Assembly: GCA_017416155.1 (NCBI GenBank)
Contig: JAFQDE010000004.1
Location: 161,574-225,573 of the forward strand
DNA: 64,000 nt
Source of the DNA: Tyzzerella sp.
Lineage (GTDB): Bacteria; Bacillota; Clostridia; Lachnospirales; Lachnospiraceae
Reading direction: 5' to 3'
Shown: positions 9,287 to 17,837 of the stretch, piece after piece
How positions within the stretch are numbered: position 1 is the stretch's first letter
How the letters are laid out: the number at the start of each line of letters is the position of its first letter
The notes under the pieces: model-generated
Databases searched by the model: none
Told to the model about the DNA's origin: nothing
What the model saw: only the letters and a program-made list of their open reading frames with translations
Made by a program: the position numbers and the translations under genes

Positions 9287-10216
9287 ATGATAGTAACGGT
9301 AACAATGAATCCGGCAATTGATAAAACTGTAAGCTTGGAAACCTTTGTACATGGCGGGCTCAATCGAGTGAAACATATTCTTGTGGATGCAGGTGGAAAA
9401 GGGATTAACGTTTCAAAAACGATAAAAGCTTTGGGTGGTGACAGCATCGCTACCGGTTTCATTGGTGGTAATAACGGTGTTGCAATTGTTGATATGTTAG
9501 AAAGAGAACAAATAAATGCAGAGTTTGTGACAGTAGGAGGAGAGACTAGAATCAACACCAAAATCGCGGAAGCGGATGGAACTGTGACTGAATTAAACGA
9601 AGCAGGACCAGAGATTTCTGAGGATGCGCAAAAAAAACTCGAGGAACAGTTGATGCAATACGCCAAGGAAGGAACTTGGTTCGTGCTTTCCGGAAGTGTA
9701 CCGGCAGGTGTTCCCAAGAGCATCTATGGTGACATCATTCGAAAGGTGCATGAAAAAGGTGCGAAGGTATTTTTGGATGCAGACGGTGAACTGTTTACAC
9801 AGTCGCTCGCAGCAAAACCTGATGTTATCAAGCCGAATCGTATCGAGTTGGAAAAATATATTGATGCTGATCACAGTCTGACAGAAGAGGAACTTTTATG
9901 TGTTGGAAACGACCTGTTAGGGCAGGGAATCGAAACAGTGATCATTTCTCTTGGACATGAGGGAGCCTTGTTTTTAAAGAGAAATCAAGTTATAAAATGT
10001 CCGGCAATATCTGCCCCGGTTCACTCTACAGTAGGTGCCGGAGATGCCTTGGTTGCAGCATTTACATATGGTATGGATCAGGGAGAAGATTTTGAAACTT
10101 GTACGAAATTGGGAATTGCAACTTCAGCCGGTGCAGTGTCTACAGACGGGACAAAGCCACCAACAAGGCAAATGGTAGATACACTTCTTCAACATGTGAG
10201 AATAATAAAAATGTAA
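9287..10216 (+). CDS. pfkB: 1-phosphofructokinase/tagatose-6-phosphate kinase family (PfkB) sugar kinase
   Basis: This 309-residue cytoplasmic ribokinase-family enzyme phosphorylates a sugar phosphate with ATP. It begins MIVTVTMNPAIDKT and has AGGKGINVSKTIKALGG, the typical start and substrate loop of the 1-phosphofructokinase subfamily. The anion hole/catalytic motif VGAGDA ends with catalytic Asp at 253. Fructose-1-phosphate is the most likely substrate. However, no fructose PTS or fruR regulator lies next to it, so tagatose-6-phosphate kinase or a 6-phosphofructokinase-2 role remains possible. It appears monocistronic. Confidence 0.85.
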   Translation: MIVTVTMNPAIDKTVSLETFVHGGLNRVKHILVDAGGKGINVSKTIKALGGDSIATGFIGGNNGVAIVDMLEREQINAEFVTVGGETRINTKIAEADGTVTELNEAGPEISEDAQKKLEEQLMQYAKEGTWFVLSGSVPAGVPKSIYGDIIRKVHEKGAKVFLDADGELFTQSLAAKPDVIKPNRIELEKYIDADHSLTEEELLCVGNDLLGQGIETVIISLGHEGALFLKRNQVIKCPAISAPVHSTVGAGDALVAAFTYGMDQGEDFETCTKLGIATSAGAVSTDGTKPPTRQMVDTLLQHVRIIKM

Positions 10217-10246
10217 AAAAAGGACGGGTAGTCTTAGAATTATCGA

Positions 10247-10275
10247 TTGAAAAAGTCGATATAATAAACTATAAT
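10247..10275 (+). promoter_or_regulatory. Promoter of the 6S RNA candidate
   Basis: TTGAAA (10247-10252) and TATAAT (10270-10275) have a 17-base spacer, 30 bases after the kinase stop codon. The transcript would start near 10282. Confidence 0.7.
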
Positions 10276-10281
10276 AAATAT

Positions 10282-10497
10282 TGAACCTGGGATGTGCGAT
10301 ACTTCTGTTATTTTGAACCTACAATACTTTAAACGGGAATCCTATATCTCTGTAATATGTCAGGCCTCCGTTTGCAGTGGAAGACAGAAAAGCAGATGCG
10401 GACACCCACCTAGCAGATGCTAGGAGTCAAAATACGGGAAACGGCATTTTGGGGGAATTACAAAAGATAAAAACAGTCGCGGAAGCGGCTGTTTTTT
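10282..10497 (+). ncRNA. ssrS: 6S RNA candidate
   Basis: No reading frame is present, but the stretch is bounded by a strong promoter and an intrinsic terminator, giving an RNA of about 190-215 bases, the 6S size. A closing helix forms between TATTTTGA (around 10309-10316) and TCAAAATA (around 10429-10436). Inside are a small hairpin CCTAGC-AGAT-GCTAGG and a TGTC...GACA helix around an open central region, which fits a 6S-like long hairpin with a bubble. The blocks TTTTGAACCTACA and CACCCACCTAGCA look to me like clostridial 6S RNA, which binds sigma-A RNA polymerase. This is recognition from memory plus architecture, not a covariance-model hit. Confidence 0.62.
10472..10497 (+). terminator. 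Intrinsic terminator of the 6S RNA candidate
   Basis: The stem is AACAGTCGC (10472-10480) with GCGGCTGTT (10485-10493), with one G-T pair, a GGAA tetraloop and a following T run. Confidence 0.82.
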
Positions 10498-10508
10498 GTG
10501 TCTAACCC

Positions 10509-10537
10509 TTGAAATCTTAAGTGTTACTTATTATAAT
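10509..10537 (+). promoter_or_regulatory. Promoter of the purine operon leader
   Basis: TTGAAA (10509-10514) and TATAAT (10532-10537) have a 17-base spacer. Transcription would start near 10544, so the first gene (10718) has a leader of about 175 bases. Confidence 0.68.
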
Positions 10538-10626
10538 TTATGTATAAAATTAATTAATAAACATCTCAAAATTTTTGGCGAAATATGTTATTATCTTGTT
10601 GAAAATAAAATATATGAAATTCGACA

Positions 10627-10687
10627 AGATGCACTGTAGGACGGGAAACCTACTTATGCCGACATTTGACGGCAGTGTATCTTTTTT
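10627..10687 (+). promoter_or_regulatory. Three-way-junction leader element ending in a T run (candidate riboswitch/attenuator)
   Basis: Three nested helices can be drawn by eye. P1 is AGATGCACT (10627-10635) with AGTGTATCT (10674-10682). P2 is GTAGG (10636-10640) with CCTAC (10649-10653), loop ACGGGAAA. P3 is GCCG (10658-10661) with CGGC (10670-10673), loop ACATTTGA. P1 is followed directly by seven T residues, so the folded form is itself a terminator. It lies 30 bases before the operon's ribosome site. The core does not match the purine-riboswitch consensus or any class I can name. Control of the purine operon is inferred from position. Confidence 0.6.
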
Positions 10688-10717
10688 TAATCAATAAACA
10701 TAAAAGGAGGAAGCAAC

Positions 10718-12499
10718 ATGGAGAGGACAGTAGACAACTTGAAAGTGATGATTCGAGCTGGGCGAGGCAGAATCCCATCACACAAAGTAATTAAAGGAGG
10801 ACAGCTTGTAAACGTTATGTCGAGCGAAGTGTATCAAGCAGACATTGCAGTTTATGAAGATATGATTGTGGCAGTCGGTGATGTTTCTGATTATATCGGA
10901 CCGGACACAGAAATCATTGATGCAACAGGATATTATCTTGCTCCTGGTATGATTGACGGACATATACATAGCGAATGTAGTAAGCTTAGTATTACAAGCT
11001 ATGCAAAGGCAGTTGTGCCACGTGGTACAACAAGTATGATTTCAGGATTAGATGAGTACATATCAGTTTCAGGCTTAGAAGGTCTCAAAGAGGTTTTGGC
11101 GGAAGTAAAACAGAGCCCATTGAAAGTATTCTGGGGAGCACCTTACAAGACTCCATATACAATTCCGCAGTCAACAGTGGCTTATAACTTCACGAAAGAA
11201 ACACATCAAGAGGTGCAGAAATGGCCGGAATGTTTTGGTGTATGGGAAACAGTTCGCGAATTTTTACAAGAAGAAGACGAAAATACATTAGGTGCAATTG
11301 CAGAGGCATTTAAGAACAGATTGCCTGTATTTGGCTGTGCCCCGATGGCAATGGGAAATGATTTGAACGGATATCTTTGTGGGGGTGTTCGACTTGACCA
11401 TGAAAGTTATACACACGAAGAAGTAGTGGAAAAGATGCGTAAAGGTATGCATATGCTGATTCGTGAATCATGTGTTACACATTTCCTTGCAGAAAATATT
11501 CGTGCGGTGACAGAAGTAAATCCTGCATTTGCAAGACGTGTGAGCTTCTGTACAGATGATGTTATCGCATCAGATATTTTAGAAGAAGGACATTTGGATA
11601 ACGTAGTTCGTCTTGCAATTAAGGCAGGAGTAGAGCCTATGACAGCTATTCAGATGGCAACTATCAACAGCGCTGAGGCATATCGAATAGACCATTTGGT
11701 AGGTTCTATCTGTCCTGGTAGAATTGCCGATATCTTGTTTGTAGATGGTATGGAAAGCTTCAACGTGAAGAAGGTTATGACAAATGGTAAGATGGTGGCA
11801 GAAAACCACAAGATTTGTTATGACTTAAAGGCGCCGGAAAGAAGCAGTGTTCTGAAGGGTGAATTAAAGTGTAAATTGACAACAAAAGAGGATTTTGAAT
11901 ATAAAACATCTATCCAAAACGGTGAGGCAGATGTTCTTGCCATGGATGTAAAAGGGCCATTCGTGCGCAAGAGAAGAGATGTTGTTCTTCAGATTAAAGA
12001 CGGCATTGTTATTCCGGATACAGAGCAGGATGTTGCAATGGTATCTGTGTTAGAACGTTTCGGTAAGAATGGTAACAAGTCTCTTGCATTCTGTTCCGGA
12101 TGGAAACTCAAAAAAGGTGCGATGGCATCTTCGGCAGCTCCGGATGACAATGATATCGTAGTTATGGGTGTTAACGCAGAGGATATGTCAATCGCGGTTA
12201 ACCATTTAATTAAAAATGGTGGTGGACAAGTAGTTGTTGCAGATGGAGAAATCTTAGAATTTCTTCCGCTTCCGGTAGGGGGAATTGTAAGTGATGAGGA
12301 ACCTGAAGTAATCGCAGCACATGAGAAGAAGATTGATGCAGCAGCAAGAAGTCTGGGCTCAGACCTTCCGAATCCGATGATGTATATGTTCTTCTTGCCA
12401 ATCACAGCAATTCCGGATTATGCAATCACAGATGTTGGTCCGGTAGATTACTGTAACTTGACAATCTTTGACCCGATTTTAAATGTTAGAGAGAAATAG
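10718..12499 (+). CDS. Adenine deaminase-family protein, divergent paralogue
   Basis: This 593-residue amidohydrolase resembles adenine deaminase throughout its length. The N-terminal small domain (VIKGGQLVNVMSSEVY) precedes DGHIHSE (metal-binding H82 and H84), LDHES (H228), FCTDD, and the C-terminal deaminase domain ending NLTIFDPILN. Several canonical positions differ from the downstream paralogue. The DPHEIANVCG motif is replaced by GLDEYISVSG, and the DGHGSG metal/substrate histidine region is replaced by FGCAPMAMG. It may therefore be a deaminase or hydrolase with shifted substrate, or a catalytically weak partner of the next protein. It is the first gene of the operon (AAGGAGG upstream); the next gene starts about 7 bases after its stop. 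Confidence 0.82.
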   Translation: MERTVDNLKVMIRAGRGRIPSHKVIKGGQLVNVMSSEVYQADIAVYEDMIVAVGDVSDYIGPDTEIIDATGYYLAPGMIDGHIHSECSKLSITSYAKAVVPRGTTSMISGLDEYISVSGLEGLKEVLAEVKQSPLKVFWGAPYKTPYTIPQSTVAYNFTKETHQEVQKWPECFGVWETVREFLQEEDENTLGAIAEAFKNRLPVFGCAPMAMGNDLNGYLCGGVRLDHESYTHEEVVEKMRKGMHMLIRESCVTHFLAENIRAVTEVNPAFARRVSFCTDDVIASDILEEGHLDNVVRLAIKAGVEPMTAIQMATINSAEAYRIDHLVGSICPGRIADILFVDGMESFNVKKVMTNGKMVAENHKICYDLKAPERSSVLKGELKCKLTTKEDFEYKTSIQNGEADVLAMDVKGPFVRKRRDVVLQIKDGIVIPDTEQDVAMVSVLERFGKNGNKSLAFCSGWKLKKGAMASSAAPDDNDIVVMGVNAEDMSIAVNHLIKNGGGQVVVADGEILEFLPLPVGGIVSDEEPEVIAAHEKKIDAAARSLGSDLPNPMMYMFFLPITAIPDYAITDVGPVDYCNLTIFDPILNVREK

Positions 12500-12506
12500 G
12501 AGAGAT

Positions 12507-14246
12507 ATGACGATGAAAGATTCTTTGAAAAAATTAATTGATGTTGCAATGGGAAGAGTTCCTGCAGATGTAGTGATTAAGAATTGTAAGGTTGTAAATG
12601 TATTTTCCGGTGAAATCACAGAGGGAAACATTGCAATCAGCGACGGACAGATTGCAGGTATCGGTGAATATGAAGGAAAAGAAGTGATTGATGCTGAGGG
12701 CAGATATGCTGCTCCTGGTTTTATCGACAGTCACATCCATATTGAATCATCATATGTAAGTCCGGAGGAACTCGGAAGACTCTTAGTTCCTCACGGTGGA
12801 ACAACAATTATGGCAGACCCGCATGAAATAGCAAATGTTTGCGGAGAGCAAGGTCTTGCATATATGGTAGAGGCAGGAACACGTACTGCCTTAGATATCA
12901 AATATGAGTTGCCATCCTGCGTTCCTGCAACGCCTTTTGAAAATGCAGGTGCGGTTTTAGGTGCAAGAGAAATCGAGAAGTTAATTCCAAGCAATGATTT
13001 CATTGGCCTTGGTGAATTCATGAATTTCCCGGGTGTTATTTATAACGATGAGGATGTGATTGATAAACTTGTAGCTGCTAAGAAGCAGGGTAAATGGATT
13101 GACGGACATGGTTCGGGGCTTGAAGGAAATGCACTGAATGCGTATGCTTCCGCAGGAATTCTTGCTGACCACGAATGCTCGACTGTAGAAGAGATGAAAG
13201 AACGTCTGGCAAGAGGACAGTACATACTCTTAAGACAAGGTTCTGCGTGTCATAACCTCCGCACATTGCTTCGTGGAGTTACACCTGAGAACAGCAGAAG
13301 ATGTTTACTTTGCTCTGATGACCGTCAGCCAAAAACAATTTTACACGAAGGACATTTGGACAACCATCTTCGTATTTGTGTGGAAGAGGGAATTGACCCT
13401 GTAACAGCGATTCGTATGGCAACGCTCAATGCTGCAGAATGCTTTGGATTAAAAGACAGAGGTGCAATTGCACCTGGATATCGCGCAGATATCGTACTTA
13501 TGGATGACTTGAAGGATTTCCAAGTGAATCGTGTATGGATAGAAGGTAAATTGGTAGCACAGGAAGGCGCTTATCTTCCAAAGATTGAGAAATATGATAT
13601 TTCTTCTGTAAAAGGAAGTGTTGTATTAAAGGATTTCTCGAAGGATAAATTCAAAATGAATTTAAAGAGCAACAAAGTGAATGTAATCGGCATTTTACCA
13701 GGTGGAGTTGTAACAGAGAAACTGACCGCAGAAATTGAACTGGATGAAAACGGTGAATTTGTATGGAATCCGGATGAAGATATCGTAAAAGTTGCTGTAT
13801 TGGAACGCCATCATATGACGGGAAATGTTGCATGTGGATTCCTAAAAGGTTATGGAATCAAAGAAGGTGCTGTTGCACTTTCCATCGCGCATGATTCTCA
13901 CAACATTATCGTTGTCGGTGTCAATGATGAGGAGATGGAATTTGCTGTGAAAGCATTAGTAGAGCAAGAAGGCGGAATCGTTCTTGTGAAAGAAGGAAAA
14001 GTGATTGAGAGCATGCCAATGCCAATCGCAGGACTTATGAGTGACCAAAGCGGAGAATGGGTAGATGAGAAGCTTACAGCAATTCATGACAAAGCATATG
14101 CTGAGCTTGGTATCTGTGGAGAAGTAGAGCCGGTGATGACACTTTGCTTTATGTCATTAATCGTAATTCCGGCTGTTAAGATTACAGATACGGGACTGTT
14201 TGATGTGACAACATTCTCATTTATACCGGTAGAAATTAACGAATAG
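12507..14246 (+). CDS. ade: Adenine deaminase
   Basis: This enzyme converts adenine to hypoxanthine and ammonia (EC 3.5.4.2) using a binuclear metal centre. All family landmarks are present: SHIHIESS (H76, H78), MADPHEIANVCG, GLGEFMNFPGV, DGHGSG (H201), ADHECST, LCSDDRQP, and a C-terminal domain with AHDSHNIIVVGVND. ATG 12507 is 4 bases from AGGAG and ATG 12513 is 10 bases from it; either could be the start, giving 580 or 578 residues. The GTG/ATG further upstream overlaps the preceding gene and was not used. It lies between the divergent paralogue and the ABC transporter, so its product probably acts on imported or salvaged adenine. Confidence 0.93.
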   Translation: MTMKDSLKKLIDVAMGRVPADVVIKNCKVVNVFSGEITEGNIAISDGQIAGIGEYEGKEVIDAEGRYAAPGFIDSHIHIESSYVSPEELGRLLVPHGGTTIMADPHEIANVCGEQGLAYMVEAGTRTALDIKYELPSCVPATPFENAGAVLGAREIEKLIPSNDFIGLGEFMNFPGVIYNDEDVIDKLVAAKKQGKWIDGHGSGLEGNALNAYASAGILADHECSTVEEMKERLARGQYILLRQGSACHNLRTLLRGVTPENSRRCLLCSDDRQPKTILHEGHLDNHLRICVEEGIDPVTAIRMATLNAAECFGLKDRGAIAPGYRADIVLMDDLKDFQVNRVWIEGKLVAQEGAYLPKIEKYDISSVKGSVVLKDFSKDKFKMNLKSNKVNVIGILPGGVVTEKLTAEIELDENGEFVWNPDEDIVKVAVLERHHMTGNVACGFLKGYGIKEGAVALSIAHDSHNIIVVGVNDEEMEFAVKALVEQEGGIVLVKEGKVIESMPMPIAGLMSDQSGEWVDEKLTAIHDKAYAELGICGEVEPVMTLCFMSLIVIPAVKITDTGLFDVTTFSFIPVEINE

Positions 14247-14264
14247 TAAAATGGAGATGTACAG

Positions 14265-15779
14265 ATGAAAGAACCGATTTTGGAAATGCGGAATATCACC
14301 AAAAAGTTTGGCAAGGTTGTGGCAAATGAGGATGTCAACCTTACGCTAAATGAAGGTGAAATTCATGCATTGCTCGGAGAAAACGGTGCCGGAAAAAGTA
14401 CACTTATGAATGTCTTGACAGGAATTTATAAGCCAAATTCCGGGGCTATATATTACAAAGGAAATAAGGTGAAAATCAAGTCGCCGCGCCACGCAGTAGA
14501 CTTGGGCATTGGTATGGTACACCAGCATTTTCATCTGATTCCAACATTGTCTGCCGCAGAAAACGTATTTTTATATACACCGAGTTGTAAAAGAGTGTTA
14601 CATAAAAAAGAAATGGAAGATGCCATAGAAAATTGTTCTAAAGAATTCCATTTGGATGTTGATCCTTCTGCAAAGATATGGCAAATGTCAGTTGGAGAAC
14701 AGCAGAGAGTTGAGATTATCAAACTTCTTTATCGTGGGGCAGATATTCTGATTCTCGACGAACCATCTGCTGTACTTACCGCACAGGAAGCGGTGGAAAT
14801 GTTCAAGAATCTACGCAAAATGGCAGAAAGTGGTAAGAGCGTAGTAGTCATTTCCCATAAGATGAACGAGGTTATGCAGTTTGCTGACCGAATTACAGTT
14901 TTAAAAGGCGGAAAAGTGGAGGATACCATGCTTGCAGAAGAGGCGACTGTTGAGCGTCTGACAAAAGCAGTTGTGGGTGATCGCGAATTCGTTCCGCAGA
15001 CGAATGAGGGAAGTGCAAAGAAGGAACAAGTTGTTCTTGAAATGAAAGATGTTGTAGTAAAGAATGACAAGGGACTCAATGCATTGAAAAATGTTTCTCT
15101 CAATATTCATGCAGGTGAGATTTTTGGAATTGCCGGTGTTGCAGGAAATGGACAAAAAGAGTTGGCTGAAGTAATAGCGGGACTTCGAAAAGCAGAAGAA
15201 GGTACTATTTTCTTGAATGGTGAGGACGTGACTAAGCTAAGTGTGAAAGAGCGTATCCGGAAAAAGATAGCCTTTATTCCCGAAGACCGTCTAACAATGG
15301 GACTCGTTCCGGGAATGACCATGGATGAAAATCGTGTTCTTAAGCAATACAATGAGCAACAATTCAGTAAACACGGTATTTTGAAGAAGAAAGCGATATC
15401 TGATGCAGTAGATGCAGAAATTGAACGACATGAGATTAAAATTGTTGGCAAGAGTGCCCCGGTATCTTTGATGTCAGGAGGTAACCAGCAGAAACTGATT
15501 ATTGCTAGAGAAATCAGTGGAGAGCCTACACTTTTGATTTGCGCGTATCCATCCAGAGGATTGGATATGGGGGCGGCAGAAGCGGTACGTCAGATTTTAC
15601 TTGAACAGTGTAAGAAAGGTGTCGCAGTTCTTATGATATCAGAAGAATTAGATGAATTATTCCAGATGTCAGATCGTATAGGTGTTCTTTGCGATGGTGA
15701 GATGATGGCCATTTTGGACAGCCATGAGACGGACTATGAAACAGTAGGAAGGTTAATGTCGGGTGAGCGCTATGAATAA
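14265..15779 (+). CDS. Nucleoside/purine ABC transporter ATP-binding protein (double NBD, NupO/YufO type)
   Basis: This 504-residue ATPase has two nucleotide-binding domains, the arrangement of the ribose/nucleoside (CUT2/BMP) class. The first domain has Walker A GENGAGKST (about 40-48), signature MSVGEQQRVE and Walker B ILILDEPSAVL. The second is the usual degenerate copy with GVAGNGQKE in place of a consensus Walker A, signature LMSGGNQQK and LLICAYPSRGLD. It energises import through the two downstream permeases. The start is 18 bases after ade and its stop overlaps the permease start, which supports one purine uptake-and-salvage operon. Confidence 0.92.
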   Translation: MKEPILEMRNITKKFGKVVANEDVNLTLNEGEIHALLGENGAGKSTLMNVLTGIYKPNSGAIYYKGNKVKIKSPRHAVDLGIGMVHQHFHLIPTLSAAENVFLYTPSCKRVLHKKEMEDAIENCSKEFHLDVDPSAKIWQMSVGEQQRVEIIKLLYRGADILILDEPSAVLTAQEAVEMFKNLRKMAESGKSVVVISHKMNEVMQFADRITVLKGGKVEDTMLAEEATVERLTKAVVGDREFVPQTNEGSAKKEQVVLEMKDVVVKNDKGLNALKNVSLNIHAGEIFGIAGVAGNGQKELAEVIAGLRKAEEGTIFLNGEDVTKLSVKERIRKKIAFIPEDRLTMGLVPGMTMDENRVLKQYNEQQFSKHGILKKKAISDAVDAEIERHEIKIVGKSAPVSLMSGGNQQKLIIAREISGEPTLLICAYPSRGLDMGAAEAVRQILLEQCKKGVAVLMISEELDELFQMSDRIGVLCDGEMMAILDSHETDYETVGRLMSGERYE

Positions 15780-16842
15780 ATTCAGATTTGAAAAAAGAGA
15801 AAAACAAAGTGCTCTTCGTACGTTGATTATAACCGCAGTTTCTGTTTTGTTGGCGCTGGTGTGTTGTGGTATTCTCATTTTTTCGGTAGGAAGTAAACCT
15901 TTGAAAGTATATGAAACCATGCTGACACAAGTGTTTCTCTCCCCAACGGGAATTAAAAATATGTTGCGTTCAAGCTTGCCGCTGATGTTCTGTGGACTGG
16001 GCGTTGCATTGACTTTTAAAATGAACCTGAATAATATCGGAGCAGAAGGGCAGTATGCAGCAGGCGTAATTGCCGGCGGCGCGTTTGTACTTTTCGGACC
16101 GGATATCGAAGGAGTTCCGGGGATGATTATCACGGCTCTGTGCTGTTTTCTTGGTGGAGCTATTTGGGCATTGATTTGTGCAATACCAAAAGCTTATTGG
16201 GGTGTCAATGAAAGTATTACGACATTGATGATGAATTATATTGCACTCATGATTTTGGCATATCTTTGCTTGGGGCCTTGGAAGATGCCGAGACAGAATA
16301 CCGGTATGACAGAACGTATTCCTAGAAGCATGGATATTCCTGAGATTATGATAGGAGATATACAGATTAGTGTCGGAGTTTTTATCGGAATTATTGTAGC
16401 TGCACTCATATATTGTGCCTATAAATACACAACCGGCGGTTATCAGCTCACGGTTATCAGTAAGAGTCCGAAATCAGCGCAATATGCAGGCATCAGTATC
16501 AAGAAAAATATTTTGATGGTAATGTCATTAAGCGGTGGTCTTGCAGGCCTTGCAGGATTCATGCAGTATGCAGGTGTCGCACATCGAATTGTGGAAAATA
16601 TGCCGAACAATGCCGGCTATACGGCGATTGTCATTGCATACTTAAGTCGCTTGAATCCATTTACAGTTGTAGTAGTATCCATTTTGTTCGGAGGTTTGCA
16701 AAACAGTACGGCATACGTGCAGAGTTTGGGCGTGCCGTCACAGATTGCTACCATGATGCAAGGTGTGATCATGATATTCGTTATCGCGGGAGATTTCTTC
16801 CAAAGATATAGATTAGTGATAGCAAAGGAGGGGAAAGCATGA
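15772..16842 (+). CDS. Nucleoside ABC transporter permease (NupP/YufP type)
   Basis: This BPD_transp_2-type membrane protein of about 356 residues has roughly 8-10 helices, including the segment MNLNNIGAEGQYAAGVIAGG that is characteristic of this permease class. I chose ATG 15772 (GGTGA 5 bases upstream, overlapping the ATPase stop TAA 15777-15779). GTG 15763 is an alternative that adds three residues. A long cytosolic-looking N-terminal segment is rich in Lys/Arg (FRFEKREKQ). The gene is followed by an ATGA overlap with the second permease; the pair forms the transport channel. Confidence 0.9.
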   Translation: MNKFRFEKREKQSALRTLIITAVSVLLALVCCGILIFSVGSKPLKVYETMLTQVFLSPTGIKNMLRSSLPLMFCGLGVALTFKMNLNNIGAEGQYAAGVIAGGAFVLFGPDIEGVPGMIITALCCFLGGAIWALICAIPKAYWGVNESITTLMMNYIALMILAYLCLGPWKMPRQNTGMTERIPRSMDIPEIMIGDIQISVGVFIGIIVAALIYCAYKYTTGGYQLTVISKSPKSAQYAGISIKKNILMVMSLSGGLAGLAGFMQYAGVAHRIVENMPNNAGYTAIVIAYLSRLNPFTVVVVSILFGGLQNSTAYVQSLGVPSQIATMMQGVIMIFVIAGDFFQRYRLVIAKEGKA

Positions 16843-17768
16843 TGAATTTGATTGTTGCGATTCTCTCAGGAGCAGTTGTGTATGCAGTTTCTGTACTGTA
16901 TGCCGGAATCGGCGAAACATTTACAGAGCGTTCAGGTGTTATGAATCTGGGTGTGGAAGGCATTATGCTAATGGGAGCTATGAGTGGCTGTGTTACAGCA
17001 TTCCATACAAGAAACCTTGCACTTGCCATGTTGATAGTTATTCTGACCGGAGCGGTACTAGGATTGATTTTTGCATTTTTAACCGTAACATTACAGTCAG
17101 ACCAGACGGTATGCGGAATGGCAATGTTAATATTGGGAACCGGACTCTCTGGTTTCCTCGGAGAAGACATTGCCAGCAAACCAATTAATTTGAAGTTTAC
17201 GAAAATACCACTTCCGGTGCTCTCAGAGATACCGATTATTGGAGATATTCTCTTCAACCAGAACCTGTTGGTATATATTATGTATCTTCTTCTACCTTTA
17301 GCTACATTTTACATCTACAAGACAAGATGGGGACTCAAACTTCGGGCACTTGGTGAGAATCCGGCGGTGCTTGATGCAGCAGGCGAGAATGTATTCGCAA
17401 TGAGATATGGATATATTGTTTTCGGAACAACTATGATGGCAATCAGCGGTGCATTTGTTTCATTGGCACAGACAAATGTTTGGCAGGAAGGAATGACTGC
17501 AGGTAAAGGTTGGATTGCATTTGCACTTGTGGCATTCTCATCTTGGAATCCAGCCACGTTGGCTTTGGGAGCATTGTTGTTTGGCTTTATCAGTAATTTG
17601 GGAAGTAATCTGCAGATATATCTGCCGGGTGTCCCGACAGAAATCTTTAGTGCGATGCCATATGTGGCAACGATTGTAGTATTGATTATTTCCACAGGTA
17701 ATTTCCGCAAGAAACATACTGCCGAACCGGCAGCACTTGCGAAAGCGTACGACCGTGAAAGTCGTTAA
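16839..17768 (+). CDS. Nucleoside ABC transporter permease (NupQ/YufQ type)
   Basis: This is the second BPD_transp_2 permease, 309 residues. It has the family motif GETFTERSGVMNLGVEGIML near the N-terminus and GLKLRALGENPAVLDAAG in the cytosolic loop that contacts the ATPase. The start ATG 16839 overlaps the stop of the preceding permease and has AAAGGAGGGG upstream; the adjacent ATG 16842 is equally possible. It completes the transmembrane heterodimer. Confidence 0.9.
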   Translation: MMNLIVAILSGAVVYAVSVLYAGIGETFTERSGVMNLGVEGIMLMGAMSGCVTAFHTRNLALAMLIVILTGAVLGLIFAFLTVTLQSDQTVCGMAMLILGTGLSGFLGEDIASKPINLKFTKIPLPVLSEIPIIGDILFNQNLLVYIMYLLLPLATFYIYKTRWGLKLRALGENPAVLDAAGENVFAMRYGYIVFGTTMMAISGAFVSLAQTNVWQEGMTAGKGWIAFALVAFSSWNPATLALGALLFGFISNLGSNLQIYLPGVPTEIFSAMPYVATIVVLIISTGNFRKKHTAEPAALAKAYDRESR

Positions 17769-17784
17769 TTTACGCGAATGTAAT

Positions 17785-17804
17785 TGCCCACACATCGATG
17801 GGCA
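17785..17804 (+). other. Intercistronic stem-loop before the BMP lipoprotein gene
   Basis: TGCCCA (17785-17790) pairs with TGGGCA (17799-17804) around an 8-base loop, and no T run follows. It sits in the only sizeable gap of the operon. Such hairpins can protect the 5' end of a processed mRNA and raise the yield of a binding protein; that role is inference. Confidence 0.4.
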
Positions 17805-17837
17805 TTGCAGATAAATATTTTAAGGAGGAACTTAAAA

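Noticed and set aside
8869-9723. 284-codon open frame on the minus strand across pckA and the sugar kinase
   Set aside because: It is antisense to two well-supported genes, crosses their promoter and terminator, and its product shows no recognisable domain; it is a codon-bias shadow.
10544-10717. Classical purine (guanine/adenine) riboswitch before the deaminase operon
   Set aside because: The three-way junction is there, but the conserved core and loop-loop sequences of the purine class are not; I left it as unclassified.
17784-17837. Longer start for the BMP lipoprotein
   Set aside because: It runs through a hairpin, lacks a ribosome site, and would displace the lipoprotein signal peptide from the N-terminus.
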